64,000 bases of DNA from Centrapalus pauciflorus. Its lineage: Eukaryota; Streptophyta; Magnoliopsida; Asterales; Asteraceae. This document shows positions 36,676 through 48,869 of this stretch, in pieces. Within the stretch, counting starts at the first letter, position 1. Every line of letters starts with the position of its first letter. Made by a program: the position numbers and the translations under genes. Location: contig JAANYP010001810.1 in the NCBI GenBank assembly GCA_020465985.1, positions 179,998 to 243,997 of the forward strand, given 5' to 3'. Under the pieces are notes generated by a model, which worked only from the letters and a program-made list of their open reading frames with translations, searched no databases and was not told the origin of the DNA.

Positions 36676-36858
36676 CTTTACTGATAATTAAAATCATTTA
36701 ACTATGAGTTTATAGACTTAGATCTATGTACCCTTTTTCCATCCTAACCGTCTGTACATCCTATCTTAGTTCAAACCACCTAAATGATTGATACATATGT
36801 ATTGCTTCAGTTTGAGACCAAGTATTACTCACGTAATACTTGATTCACTCAAACTATT

Positions 36859-36870
36859 GCTCTGATACCA
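36859..36870 (-). other. Primer-binding site, gypsy C internal 2
   Basis: Minus-strand TGGTATCAGAGC three bases inside LTR3. Confidence 0.92.
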
Positions 36871-36873
36871 TCC

Positions 36874-39147
36874 TGTGAAGGTCACTCCTTACGGGGCAGT
36901 CCTCAGAGTCTAGGTCCCACATCATGCAACACGATATCAATCATAACTAAGATAAAGTAATTATATTGCGGAATTTCAAATTACAAGTACCAAATATTAG
37001 GATAAGTTTAATACAAATTTAGTTCAGAATTACATTTTTCAAATTAAACTTATAAAGGGTACAATCTAATCTAATTCATGTCATCATACAATCAAATCAA
37101 TCTACCCAGACCACCACAATTTTCATCTGCCAATCAGTACCGAAAGGTTTGTTGAGTAGTGGTCTATAAAAACTTCAACTTGATTCTTGTAAGACTTATG
37201 AACTAGGTATGGCAGGTGACATTCCTTTATATTTTCCTGTAAAAAAGTGTAAACAACATCTGTAAACAAAGCTTAGAGAGAATATATATTTTCAGATTAC
37301 ATGCATTGTCATGCGGATCATGGGTCTAGCGTGATATGTCTTGACTGCCGCTACAGCCACTCATGATTGAGACATAGTAGTCATTGAGTCGGATGATGTT
37401 CAAGCCACGCTCACGCTTTCATTGTGGGGATCAGCCACATAATGGGCTAGCTACCAGTAAATCAACATGCCGGAACATCGGAATATCATTACCAAGTTCA
37501 ATAGAACTGGTGAGATAGCATGGTCTAGAACAATAGACCGTGAAGGCTAATCATTCTAAGCTGAATCGATATGTCAAAGGTGTGAGCAATAATGAACGCA
37601 TAAGTTATCAAGATCATGATAGCAATAAACTCATAGCAATATCTGAAATGAACTATAAGTACAATGTCATGCGGAATGATAAATCAAATAGCTATCATGA
37701 TCCACAGGGCATCACCGAACCATGGTGAGCACAAGTCACAATCCAGCTGATCATGTATGAATGTCAAATTAATCTATCATCAACAATATGTCTCAACCGG
37801 AATCTAGCGTGTAAAACTGAATATCTATAACTCACAGGTTCTGTCGTCTTTATCAAGCAGATTTAGATACACCACCTGAGTTATCCCAGGATTTAATCTT
37901 TAATCTTTGTCTATATGATCTCTGTCAATTCTTTTCAAATCTGAGACCCACTTTCAATATCTTTAATCTTTAGTTCCCTGTTCAGAATTAATCTGAACCT
38001 GTCAAAATTATATCATAGCAAGAATATTTTAGCTTTAAATCTTTATCTGATCTGATTCTGATAACTAGTAAGTCATCAAAATAGGACATCCAAATTTGGC
38101 AACCGAATTCGGACCAACCGGATTCGGACCATCCGGATTGGTCATCCGGATTCGGACCAACAGGATCAGGCATCCGGATTAGGACCGAAATGACTAATCC
38201 GAATTTAGGCCATCCGAAGCATAGGATCCGAAATTGGAGCATCCGAATTGGGACTATCCGGATTCAAGGTGGGTCCGAAATAATTACATCATCCGAATTC
38301 GGGTCCCAACCGAATTCGGATCCCGTTACTTATAATTTTTCGGGATTTATTCTTGGTGTTCATCTTTTATACTTACGGATTTTCATCAAAATTCCACTAA
38401 TTACATTTTTAACAACATGCAACTTTAAATAAAGTTATATTATCATTATTAGAGTGTTTTTACATAATTTTCTCTATCATTAACACACTTAATTCCCCAA
38501 AATCGTCCAAAAATCAACATTTTTGTCAAGAACATTAATTTTCACAAAAACTCAGATTTGTACTTATTTTGGACGATCCGACCACTGATTTTTTGTTTCT
38601 TTAACAACTAATAACTTAAATACTTGATTATCTACTAAAATATCCAACATGCAACAATAATTTTCAGATCATCAATTCGGTTTTTATGAAACCGAACATA
38701 AACTCAAAAATATTGAAATTTAAGTAATTATTACCTTGAATTCTTGTCGATTGATGACGTTTGATGATGTTTATAACTTGTTCTTGACTTCAATTCTTCT
38801 TTTAATTGCAAAATTTATGGATTTGCCTTGATTTCTTAATGAAGCCGTATGTAGAGAGTGAAGGAAGAGAGAGAGTGTGAAATTTTCTTAATTGTGATAA
38901 ATGATCATTTAAAACCATTATTTTAGTTTTTATATATCAACTTTACTTAATGGTGCAATTAACCCCCTTCCACTTTTGTATTTTTACATCTCTTTTAATT
39001 TTTATCATCTAATAATTTAATAACAATCATATAATTTAATTAAATACTTTCATTACTTAATTAAATTACAAAACAAATAATGTAATAAAATTACATTATT
39101 AACTCAAATACAGATTCTAAAGTTCAGTTAAAAGCTAGGTTGTTACA
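36874..39147 (-). repeat. LTR3 of gypsy C (outer 5' LTR)
   Basis: 2274 bp, minus-sense start TGTAACAACC at 39147. Motif array 38085-38324. Flanked on its outer side by TTTTG. Confidence 0.95.
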
Positions 39148-39152
39148 TTTTG

Positions 39153-40878
39153 GCAGAATTAATTGCAAAGTATGGCAATAACTTTAAAGTACATAAAAGG
39201 ATACATGTTTCTCATAGGCACTCTTTACCTACAATTAAACGACTTTGAAACCAAGTGCAAATTTTCTCAGTGTGGATGTCCCATTGCCTTCTGCAATGCA
39301 GGATATCAATCCAAGAAACAGAGGAGAGGGTCCTGAGCAGGCTCAGCCATCCATTACTGCTTCACCCCCAGGACCCCAAACCACTCCTCATGATACATAT
39401 ATTTCCTCTGCTCCTTCTACTATACATACATCCTCAGCCCCCTCACTGAAAATGTATAAAAGACAAAGGGTTGTAGGAGCTCCTTCCTCCTCAGTCCAAT
39501 TCCCAGAGCCAAATAGCCCTGTGCAGGGGGACACTCCTGCACAGATAATCGACAGGGAACCCAATGAGGATACTCCCATCCTCAACTTGGAGGTGAACAT
39601 CCCATCAGAGGATGTTCATATGGGTTTTGTGGCTGGTACTACTGATGTCTCTACACAAGAGGCACAGGATAGTATCAACATCTCTAAGACCACACCCATG
39701 CAACAGAGGGTGTGCAAGCACCTTCTGGAAGTCCCCATTACCAAGAACAAAGGGGCCCAGATGTTTCTACTTCTGGAATTCATGTCAGTGATAGATCTCA
39801 AATACCACTATCATTTAAAGATCTTGAGGCTAGTCTGCAACTTATGGCTTTGACGGATCAACAGTTGAAACCTATTGTAGCCATTTTGGAACATTACAAA
39901 TCCATTATTGCTGCACAGGGATCTCAAATTACAGCCCTACAACAACGCACAGCAGCACAACAATAGCGACTTGATCAGTTTCATCTTGGCTTCACTCTGT
40001 GTGGCAACAAGATTATCCAGCTCGAGAATATGGTTCGATCCCTGCTTGCAAAGGTTTTTGGTCCTCCTGGCCAAACCAATGCATCCAAAAAGGGGGAGCA
40101 TCAGGAGATCCCTCATCCAGTCCAAACAGCCTCAACTTCTCCACCAACAGCTTCAGTTTCTAGGCTAACAGTCCTAACAGTTTCTCAAGCTGTTCCCAGC
40201 AAATCAAGTGGAGTGGTTATCAAAGAAGGTTCCCAAGCTTTTGCCCCAGCAGTCCAACCCACAGCATCAGCTTCCAATGACAAGGGAAAGACTATTCTGA
40301 TTGAACCTCCAAAGATCAAATTCATTTCTAAAGAAGCCCAAGTTGCTCATGATGCTGAACTGGCCAGGTAATTGGCAGCAGAACAAGATGAGATCCTAGA
40401 CCAGCAAACCCATGAACCAATGGGAGATGATGAAACCTTAGGAGATTACCTAAGAGGGTTTGGGGTCAAAGATAACCAGAAGAAGAGGAAAAGGCCAACA
40501 GGGCCTTTAATGGCAGAACATAGAAGATTTTTGATAAATTTCTCTGCAACAGCTGGGATATCAAAATTAATTGCTCAATCACGGTCAACTGAAAAGCTTA
40601 AGGCTTTATATGACAAAGAAAAGGAGAAAGAAAAAGCATCCACAGCCTCCCAACAAGTCCAAGTCTCCACAAGAACCAGTTCAAACTGTTGCTAATGATC
40701 CTCAATCTGAAACCATTCAACAAGCAAAGTTTGATCAGGTAAAGAGAGTGATGTTTGAACAACAGCTGCAAAAGGCTATGGAAATTGAAAAGGTCCTGGA
40801 TCAGCATGACTTCTCTAAACCTCCTATTACTTACTGTTATGTTAAGTTCATGGATGACATTGATTTAGTATATCATTT
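39153..40878 (+). pseudogene. Third ORF of Copia-B, piece 2 of 3
   Basis: Continues directly from piece 1 across gypsy C (AELIAKYGNNFKVHK). A stop and shift occur near 39242, then a long Pro/Ser/Thr-rich part (39260-39780), a shift near 39790 and a helical part (LKPIVAILEHYKSIIAAQGS, predicted coiled coil). In-frame stops fall at 39964 (TAG) and 40369 (TAA), and a shift near 40640. The Lys/Glu-rich stretch and FDQVKRVMFEQQLQKAMEIE are charged helices. Piece 2 ends at the gypsy D insertion. Confidence 0.7.
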
Positions 40879-43278
40879 TGTAACATCCGGCACTAAACCA
40901 GGTTAGCAACAAAGCCCTAATCTGTATTTGATAGTCAATTATAAGCTAATCAGTGGTCATTAGAAATTAATCAAGTGATTAACAAGGTTTATTAGAAAAT
41001 TCAACTCAATTAGAATCAAATTCATCGGTGCGATGAATCGGGAAATCAATTAATCCGATCAATTTGCGATATGAGGGATTAATTCAACTAAGTACATAAT
41101 TAAATTATGATTAGTGACACTAATCATACACTAATATAATTACATAACATTAATTATGCAAGACTAAAACAATTAATTGAAACAATGCATCCAAAAGTAT
41201 TTATGAATTTACAAAAAAAGAGAAATACAAGAATACATTTTAAATACTTTTATACAAAAAAAAAAGAAAAATACACCAAAAATACACTACATAGGTCGGC
41301 CCTATGTAGTACACAAGGACCAAAAGAATGCATTTTTTTACTGAACATTACACCATCAAATCCTCCTCTTTCCTTTCATCCAAGATTTTTTACTATTTTC
41401 ATCATTTCACCACCTTTTTCACCTCTATAAATAGAACCACCACTTCACCTCATTTCTCACACCTTGCAAAGCAAAATCACTCTCTCATTTCCTCTCTTCA
41501 AAACCGGCCAAGGCCTCAAGCCAAAGCCAAAGTGGTGCAACTTTCATATTCTTGTAATTTTCAAGTGTTTTTGGGTGAAATCTTCCAAGAGTTTCAACTT
41601 CTACTTGGTTCCATCTTTGTAATACCCCAAAGTAAGTAAATACTAGCTTATATCATCTTATATTTATGATTATATAAGTCTTGCATAATATATATAATCA
41701 CCTACAACAACAAGTTTCATAAAAACTCAAGTTTATAAGTTTCTAGTTTTTATTTTTAAGTTGTTTCTTTAAATGTGTTTATGAATATATGAACACATTA
41801 TAAAAGTGATAATATTATGAAGACATGTGATATATATGTGTTTTTATAACTATTATGACTTTTATACAAGTAGTCTTTGAATAAACAACAAGAATCATAA
41901 GTTGTTTCAAGTTTATAAACTACGGAATTTCGGCAGAAAATTTATATCGACTTTGAAAAATCATAACTAATTCATAACTCAACGAAATGAGTTGGTTCTT
42001 GTCTCAAAAGTTAGATCTATGTCTTAACTATAGATCTGTAATTTTTCATAATTTATTTTGAAGTTTAAGACCTTCAGAAATTGTTTGGGAAACCGAAAGT
42101 TTGACATCTCAAAAATGGCCAACATAGGGTTTTTAACGAGCTTTTTCACCAACCTAAACATCTCGAAAAATGGCCCTTCTTGATTCTAAAAATCCTTTGT
42201 ATATAGTAGTTTAATGTTTTAGAAAACCAAAGTCTAAAACATTTTGGAGCTTGGTCAAAAACAGCCTCAAAGTAGGCCGAAAAACCTCCGAAAAAGCTGG
42301 AAAATTATATATATATAAACTTGACGTTTTAAGCGAATTTTATTTATAAACTTGTAATGTTGGGTGATTTAAGACATAAAAATCTGTAAATATGTATATA
42401 TCACTATATATTAGATATATTAAGTCCTTATTATCATTTAGGACCCGTTTAATCTCGCTCGGTGCATCGTCCGTCACTTTACGCTAAAAGCTTTTCACGT
42501 TAGATTTTTGCCATCGCAATTCCGGTGAGTTCTCATAGCCCCTATTTTCACATTGTTATGTTTTGGGGATGAAATACATGCTTCGTTTTTATATGGACAC
42601 GGAAATACTTTCATTTCTATTATGTATTACACATTGGGTTCCATTAGCTCTGATATCATGAATCGTTAATTGCATTTATTTGTAAGCGCGAATATATTGT
42701 GGATAGATCTATTGGGAGTCATGTCCCCCACTCGGGTTAGTTGGATTGGCTAACAGTGGGTGCATATATGTTCAACAAACGGTATTACGTATGGGAATAC
42801 TGCACAGAGCAAACTCATTTTAAATTAAGCTTCGGTTGCATGATGGTTTATATGTAATACATAACAAGGAATTTATGATTTTATAAATTCAATCTCTATT
42901 ATTGTTGTCCATACAAGTCAGATTTACGTGTAAACCTATGAGCTCACCAACAATTTTTGTTGACGTATTTTAGCGTGTATTTTCAGGAAATTAAGGCAAG
43001 TATGCCTCGGACGTATTTTACTTTCAAGCTTCCGCATCCATGGAGTCGCATGCATATTCAATTTAACGGAGATTTAGCTGCATTATTTTGGATGTTTTAA
43101 TTATGTAATTAAATTTCTGTATTTGTGCGAACTTCATTTCTCATGTAAAACATTACTATGCTTTAAAGCTTTAACGATGTATTTTAAAAACGTCCATACA
43201 GTGGTCGTTCATTATGATTATGGTTACGCTTCCGCACTCGTCACGCCTCGCTGCCAACCGGGGTAGCAGGGTGTGACA
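40879..43278 (+). repeat. 5' LTR of gypsy D
   Basis: TGTAACATCC to GGTGTGACA. TATAAATA at 41426-41433 in CACCTCTATAAATAGAACC is a strong LTR promoter box. The TA tract at about 42305-42318 is short here. Confidence 0.96.
41426..41433 (+). promoter_or_regulatory. TATA box of gypsy D 5' LTR
   Basis: TATAAATA about 547 bases into the LTR, followed by a CT-rich region. The same box is at 49411-49418 in the 3' LTR. It would set the start of the element RNA near 41460. Confidence 0.7.
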
Positions 43279-43281
43279 GAT

Positions 43282-43293
43282 TGGTATCAGAGC
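43282..43293 (+). other. Primer-binding site (initiator tRNA-Met), gypsy D
   Basis: TGGTATCAGAGC three bases after the 5' LTR end. Confidence 0.94.
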
Positions 43294-43416
43294 CATAGTT
43301 ATAGTGAACTAGGTTGCATTAGTACCCTAGACTATAACTGCACATAAAATTTACTGATTTTAAAAATATTTTGTAACTAACTAAAATACTATGAATGGAC
43401 CTTGATAGCAGAAATC

Positions 43417-44178
43417 ATGTCCCATCCGGAAACCATCATCTTATCGGATTCAGAGGAGGAGTACACTCCTGCGAGCCCCACGGCCACTGAGATTTTCCCT
43501 GAAGAAGAAACATCAGAAGAAGAGGACCCCTCGGAAGATCCAATGGAGGAGACGGAAGAGGAGCCGATGGAGGAAGAAGATCCATTGGCCCCAACGGTCC
43601 CTGCTCGCATTCCATACCACCCAGCCGAGCCGTCATATAAGCCGTATAGGCCTTACCCTAACGGCCCCAAAATGTTGTACACACCCCGAAAGCGGGTGAA
43701 CCCACCAAGAAGGGAGTCTATTCCTGTCCCGACTCCCCAGCCCAACCCCCCACCACCACACCGACGGGTAGACGCCCGGCGATGGGGCTGGATACCGGAG
43801 ACCCTCCGCGAATGGAGGCAGATGGAGGGAATTCCTCCCAACTTTGAGATCGGAGGACCATCCTCCGCATCTATCTCAACACTCACTCAGGAAACCGCCG
43901 ATCAGACCATACCACTTTTGGTAGCACGGTCGACCAGGCATGATCACCAAATCCGGTCACTTAACCTAGATATCGGAGAGATGACCGCTCGTTTAAAGCG
44001 GGAGGAGTTACAAAACTCCAACATATATTGGGCCAATCAGCACGCCCTTGCTATTCAGCAGGACGGACTGAATGAGCTTCGGCAACAACTAGCCGAAAGC
44101 CAAGCTCGGATCGAGGAGCTGACTCAGCGCCTCAACGCGATGGAAAAGGGAGAGACCCCTGATCACTCCCACACTTAA
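43417..44178 (+). CDS. Extra ORF upstream of gag in gypsy D: acidic, coiled-coil protein
   Basis: The ATG at 43417 (MSHPETIILSDSEEEYTP) gives 253 residues with no internal stop, unlike gag and pol of the same element. Residues 10-55 are strongly acidic (Glu/Asp/Pro), 60-115 are Pro/Arg-rich, and about 165-245 are predicted coiled coil (NELRQQLAESQARIEELTQR). No catalytic motif, signal peptide or membrane segment is seen. It is in another frame from gag and 232 bases upstream of it. It might be an accessory protein or an unusual gag N-terminal domain; function unknown. Confidence 0.72.
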   Translation: MSHPETIILSDSEEEYTPASPTATEIFPEEETSEEEDPSEDPMEETEEEPMEEEDPLAPTVPARIPYHPAEPSYKPYRPYPNGPKMLYTPRKRVNPPRRESIPVPTPQPNPPPPHRRVDARRWGWIPETLREWRQMEGIPPNFEIGGPSSASISTLTQETADQTIPLLVARSTRHDHQIRSLNLDIGEMTARLKREELQNSNIYWANQHALAIQQDGLNELRQQLAESQARIEELTQRLNAMEKGETPDHSHT

Positions 44179-44410
44179 TGCACTTCTATCTATCTTTGTA
44201 ATAGTAGGAAAAATATCATGTAATAGTATATGACAAAAATTTTCGGGTAATAACCCGCCCCTAATGTAAGAAAATTTCGAATGATTAATGAAAAATTGCA
44301 AGTTATTTATGAAATTGTGTTTGATGATTATAGTATTGTGCTTTAAAGAACATTTACCTCTTTAAGATTCAACTTCTTACGCTATGCTTTTTCTTTAAAA
44401 CTTTAAGATA

Positions 44411-45170
44411 ATGCCGCCGAAACGAGCAATGAACGCTGCTGACATTGAAGAGCTAGTCGCACAAAGAGTGGCTGCCGCCATAGCCACGTATGAGGCAAAT
44501 AGGAATAGCTCAGCTAATGGAGATGGTGGTGCTAGCCGCACCACGGGAGGAACTGAAATCCACGCAAAAGGTTGTGGAATTAAAGGATTTTTAAGTTGCA
44601 AACCCCGGTACTTCAACGGAACCGAAGGAGCCGTTGGCTTGATACGGTGGTTTGAGAAGTTAGAATCTGTCTTTCGTGTCAGCGGATGTGCTGAAGGAGA
44701 TAAGGTGAAGTTCGCTACTCACACTCTACAAGATAGCGCCCTCACATGGTGGAATTCCTATGTCCAGTCTGTAAGTATTGATGAAGCCTACCAGCTCACA
44801 TGGTCCGCGTTGAAGCAAATGATGACAGACGAGTACTGTCCGAGAAACGAACTCCAGAAGATGGAATCGGAGTTCTGGAACCTGTCGAGGAAGGGAACGG
44901 ATGTAGCCAGGTACACCAACTGATTTCATGAACTGAGTATTCTGTGCCCTCAGATGGTGACCCCGGAGTACAAGAAGATCGAACGTTACATTTGGGGACT
45001 CGCTCCTCAAATTCAAGGTAATGTCACTGCCTCCAACCCATCCACCACACAGGATGCCATCAGGATGGCCAGCAATCTGATGGATCAAGTGTCCCGGAGG
45101 AATTAAGCCAAAGCCGGGGAAAACAAGAGAAAGTGGGAAGACAAGTCTGGAAAGAACACAGGTTCACAAT
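44411..45170 (+). pseudogene. gag: gag of gypsy D
   Basis: ATG at 44411 (MPPKRAMNAADIEELVAQRV), then the retrotransposon gag domain: CKPRYFNGTEGAVGLIRWFE, TWWNSYVQS, LKQMMTDEYCPRNELQKME. In-frame TGA at 44921 (after RYTN) and TAA at 45103 interrupt it. A one-base shift between about 45105 and 45170 brings the reading into the pol frame (QEAETIRAYVAGS). Confidence 0.9.
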
Positions 45171-48100
45171 CAAGAAGCCGAGACCATCAGGGCTTATGTA
45201 GCAGGATCTGAATCGAGAAAAGGCTACATGGGTACCAAGCCTTACTGCACTCAATGCACCTTTCATCACAACAAGGGTCCCTGCCCAAGTTGTGGAAAAT
45301 GCAAACGTATTGGCCATATGACCAAAGACTGTAAGTTTGGAACCCCGGGTGGCAATGGCGGAAATCAAAGAGGCTGCTTTAAATGTGGAGTTACTGGGCA
45401 CTTCAAGAGTGAGTGCCCGAAGTTGAGGAATGGTGGAGGAGCTCAGGGGAGAGCTTTTGTGTTAGGAGCAGGTGACGCTCGTCAAGACCCCCACGTAGTA
45501 TCAGGTACGTTTCTTTTAAATGACATTTACGCTTACGTACTCTTTGATACTGGGGCTGATAGGAGCTTTATATCTGATAAGTTTAGTAAGCAATTGAATG
45601 CCACTCCCTTTCCCTTAGACAACTCTTATTCTATAGAACTGGCTGACGGTAAAATAATAGAGGCAAGTAGTATCATTAAGGAATGCACACTGAAGCTGGC
45701 AGATCATCCCTTTAAGATAGACTTGATGCCTATAGAACTCGGAAGTTTTGATGTAGTAGTTGGTATGGATTGGTTATCACACAATCATGCCGAGATTTTG
45801 TGTGGTAAGAAAGTGGTACGGATACCACTCCACAAGAAGAAGTTCCTAACAGTCCAAGGAGAAAGAAAGAACCGACAATTGAACGTCATATCCGGCCTAA
45901 GAACATTAAAGTGCCTTAGGAAAAGTTGTCATGCAGTACTAGTACAAATTATAGAAAAAGAGTCGGAGGAAAAGCGACTCGAGGATATTCCAGTGGTTTG
46001 TGACTATCCGAAGGTCTTCCCGGAAGATTTGCCTGGACTTCCGCCAACTAGGCAAGTAGAGTTTCAAATCGATTTGGTGCCGGGAGCTGCACCGGTCGCA
46101 AGAGCCCCATATAGACTCGCCCCTTCTGAGATGCAAGAACTATCCAATCAATTACAAGAGTTGATGGATAAAGGATTCATTCGACGAAGTTCCTCACCTT
46201 GGGGAGCTCCGGTCTTGTTCGTGAAAAAGAAAGACGGATCCTTCAGAATGTGCATAGACTACCGAGAGCTAAACAAGTTAACGGTAAAGAACTGCTACCA
46301 TCTCCCCAGAATTGATGACCTGTTTGACCAACTACAGGGATCTAGCTTCTACTCTAAGATTGATCTGCGACCCGGCTATCATCAAGTAAAGGTTCGGGAA
46401 GAAGACATTCCCAAGACAGCATTCAGAACTCGTTATGGACATTACAAATTCCAGGTAATGCCATTCGGTTTGACTAACGCACCAGCCGTATTCATGGACC
46501 TCATGAATCGAGTGTGTAAACCGTATCTGGACAAATTTGTAATAGTGTTCATAGACGATATTCTCATCTATTCCAGAAATAAGGAGGAGCATGAACAACA
46601 TCTCAAGCTGATCTTGGAGTTGTTAGAGAAGGAACAGTTATACGCCAAATTTTCAAAATGTGAATTTTGGTTGCGAGAAGTTAAATTCCTTGGACATGTG
46701 ATCAACAGCCAGGGAATCCAAGTTGATCCATCAAAAATCGAGGCCATAAAGAACTGGGCGACTCCTAGAACCCCCACGGAAATCCACCAATTTCTAGGAC
46801 TTGCCGGTTATTATAGGCGATCTATCGAAAACTTCTCAAAGATAGCAGGTTCCTTAACAGAATTGACTCGGAAGGATGTGAAGTATATCTGGGGTGAAGA
46901 GCAAGAAAAGGCGTTTCAGCAGTTAAAGCAAAGATTGTGAAGTGCACCAATTCTTTCCTTACCTGAAAGGACTGAAAATTTTGTGGTCTACTGTGATGCC
47001 TCACACAATGGGTTAGGTTGTGTGCTCATGCAAAGGGATAAATTCATTTCTTACGCATCACGACAGCTCAAAATTCACGAGATGAATTATACGACTCACG
47101 ACTTAGAGCTTGGAGCAGTGGTGTTTGCTCTCAAAATATGGAGGCACTGCCTGTATGGAACTAAGTGCATGGTATTCACAGACCATAAAAGCCTTTAGCA
47201 TATTCTGAATCAGAAAGAGTTAAATATGAGGCAACGTCGTTGGGTTGAACTACTTAGTGATTATGACTGCGAAATTCGTTATCATCCGGGGAAGGCGAAT
47301 GTCGTAGCTGATGCCCTGAGCCGAAAGGAACGGGTTAAACCCTTGAGAGTCCGAGCTTTGGTCATGACTATACAGTCAAACCTAAACTCTCAAGTCCGCG
47401 AGGCACAAGAAGAAGCAGTCAAGGAGGGTAATCTACTGGATGAAGCCTTGAGAGGTATGGATAAGCAATTGGAAATCAAGCCAGATGGATGTCGGTACTT
47501 CATGGGCAGAATTTGGCTACCAAAACTCGGAGGAATAAGGAAACTGGTCATGGATGAAGGGCATAAGACAAGATATGCTATTCATCCAGGGTCAGATAAG
47601 ATGTATCACGACTTGAAGGGAATGTACTGGTGGCCAAATATGAAGGCTGACATTGCTACCTATGTCAGCAAGTGCTTAACATGTTTGAAGGTTAAGGCTG
47701 AGCACCAAAAACCATCAGGATTGCTAGTTCAACTAGAAATACCCCAGTGGATGTGGGAAAACATCACCATGGATTTCATCACCAAGTTGCCAAAAACTTC
47801 TGGAGGTTATGACACTATTTGGGTGATTGTGGATCGACTTACCAAAACCGCACATTTCCTACCAATCAAGGAGACTGATAAGATGGATAAGTTAACACGA
47901 ATCTATCTTAAAGAAGTCGTCTCAAGACATGGAGTACCTGTATCAATTATATCAGACAGGGACAGCCGGTTCACATCATGATTTTGGCAGTCATTGCAAG
48001 AAGCACTGGGTACACGCTTAGATATGAGCACAGCCTATCACCCGCAAACGGATGGTTAGAGTGAAAGGACGATTCAGACTTTGGAAGACATGTTGAGGGC

Positions 48101-48836
48101 ATGTGTCGTCGATTTTTGCAAAAGTTGGGACAGGCACCTGCCATTAGTCGAGTTTTCCTATAACAACAGCTATCACTCGAGCATTAAGACCGCCCCATTC
48201 GAGGCACTCTACGGGCGAAAGTGTCGATCACCTCTTTGTTGGGCTGAAGTAGGAGATAGTCAGATTACTGGACCTGAGGTCATCCAGGAGACTACAGAAA
48301 AGATAGCCCAGATTCGTAACCGGTTAAAAATCGCGCGGGATCGGCAGAAAAGTTATGCAGACATTCGACGGAAGGATTTGGAATTTCAAGAGGGAGATCA
48401 AGTAATGTTAAAGGTCTCGCCTTGGAAGGGTGTAATCCGTTTTGGGAAACGAGGAAAACTCAATCCTCGTTATATCGGACCATTGAAGATCACCAAAAGA
48501 ATTGGCCCGGTAGCTTACCGACTCAATCTACCCCCAGAGCTTAATAACGTTCATAATACCTTCCACGTGTCCAATCTTAAGAAGTGTCTGGCTGATGAAT
48601 CACTCGTTATACCTATGGACGAGCTGGAGTTAGACGATAAGTTGAACTTCATTGAGCAACCTGTAGAAATAATGGACCGAGAAGTCAAGAAACTCAAGCA
48701 CAGTCGGATCCCGATAATAAAAGTCAGATGGAACTCTAAGCGAGGTCCTGAATTTACGTGGGAACGTGAAGATCAGTTCCGAGAAAAATACCATCACCTG
48801 TTCTCAGGTACTCAAGGAGTGGAGAACACGAGCTAA
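45171..48836 (+). pseudogene. pol: Nucleocapsid and pol of gypsy D
   Basis: The frame with an ATG at 45228 carries two canonical zinc knuckles (CGKCKRIGHMTKDC and CFKCGVTGHFKSEC), protease LFDTGADRSF (Asp at 45546), RT with GYHQVKVR, FGLTNAP and FIDDILIYS (46554-46559 for the Asp pair). There is no intron here: WLREVKFLGHVI is continuous. Stops at 46938 (TGA), 47196 (TAG), 47979 (TGA) and 48057 (TAG) interrupt RNase H and integrase. Integrase keeps the zinc part (CLTCLKVKAEH), MDFITKLP, ISDRDSRF and SERTIQTLE. The chromodomain-like tail (IIKVRWNSKRGPEFTWE) ends at 48836. Confidence 0.94.
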
Positions 48837-48856
48837 TTTCATGACGAAATTCCCTT

Positions 48857-48869
48857 AACAGGGGGAGAC
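48857..48869 (+). other. Polypurine tract of gypsy D
   Basis: ACAGGGGGAGAC directly before the 3' LTR; primes plus-strand DNA synthesis. Confidence 0.88.

Larger units (their letters stand above)
20932..39147 (-). mobile_element. Ty3/gypsy element C with three LTRs (tandem)
   Basis: The order is LTR1 (20932-23193), internal 1 (23194-26235), LTR2 (26236-32071, split by solo LTR E), internal 2 (32072-36873), LTR3 (36874-39147), all minus. Only one duplication, TTTTG, flanks the whole (20927-20931 and 39148-39152), so it behaves as one locus inserted into Copia-B's third ORF. Such three-LTR structures are explained by unequal recombination between LTRs of sister copies. It is the same lineage as gypsy A but a different subfamily. 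Confidence 0.93.

Noticed and set aside
43389..43636. Ser/Gly-rich antisense ORFs
   Set aside because: Shadows of the acidic ORF in gypsy D on the other strand.
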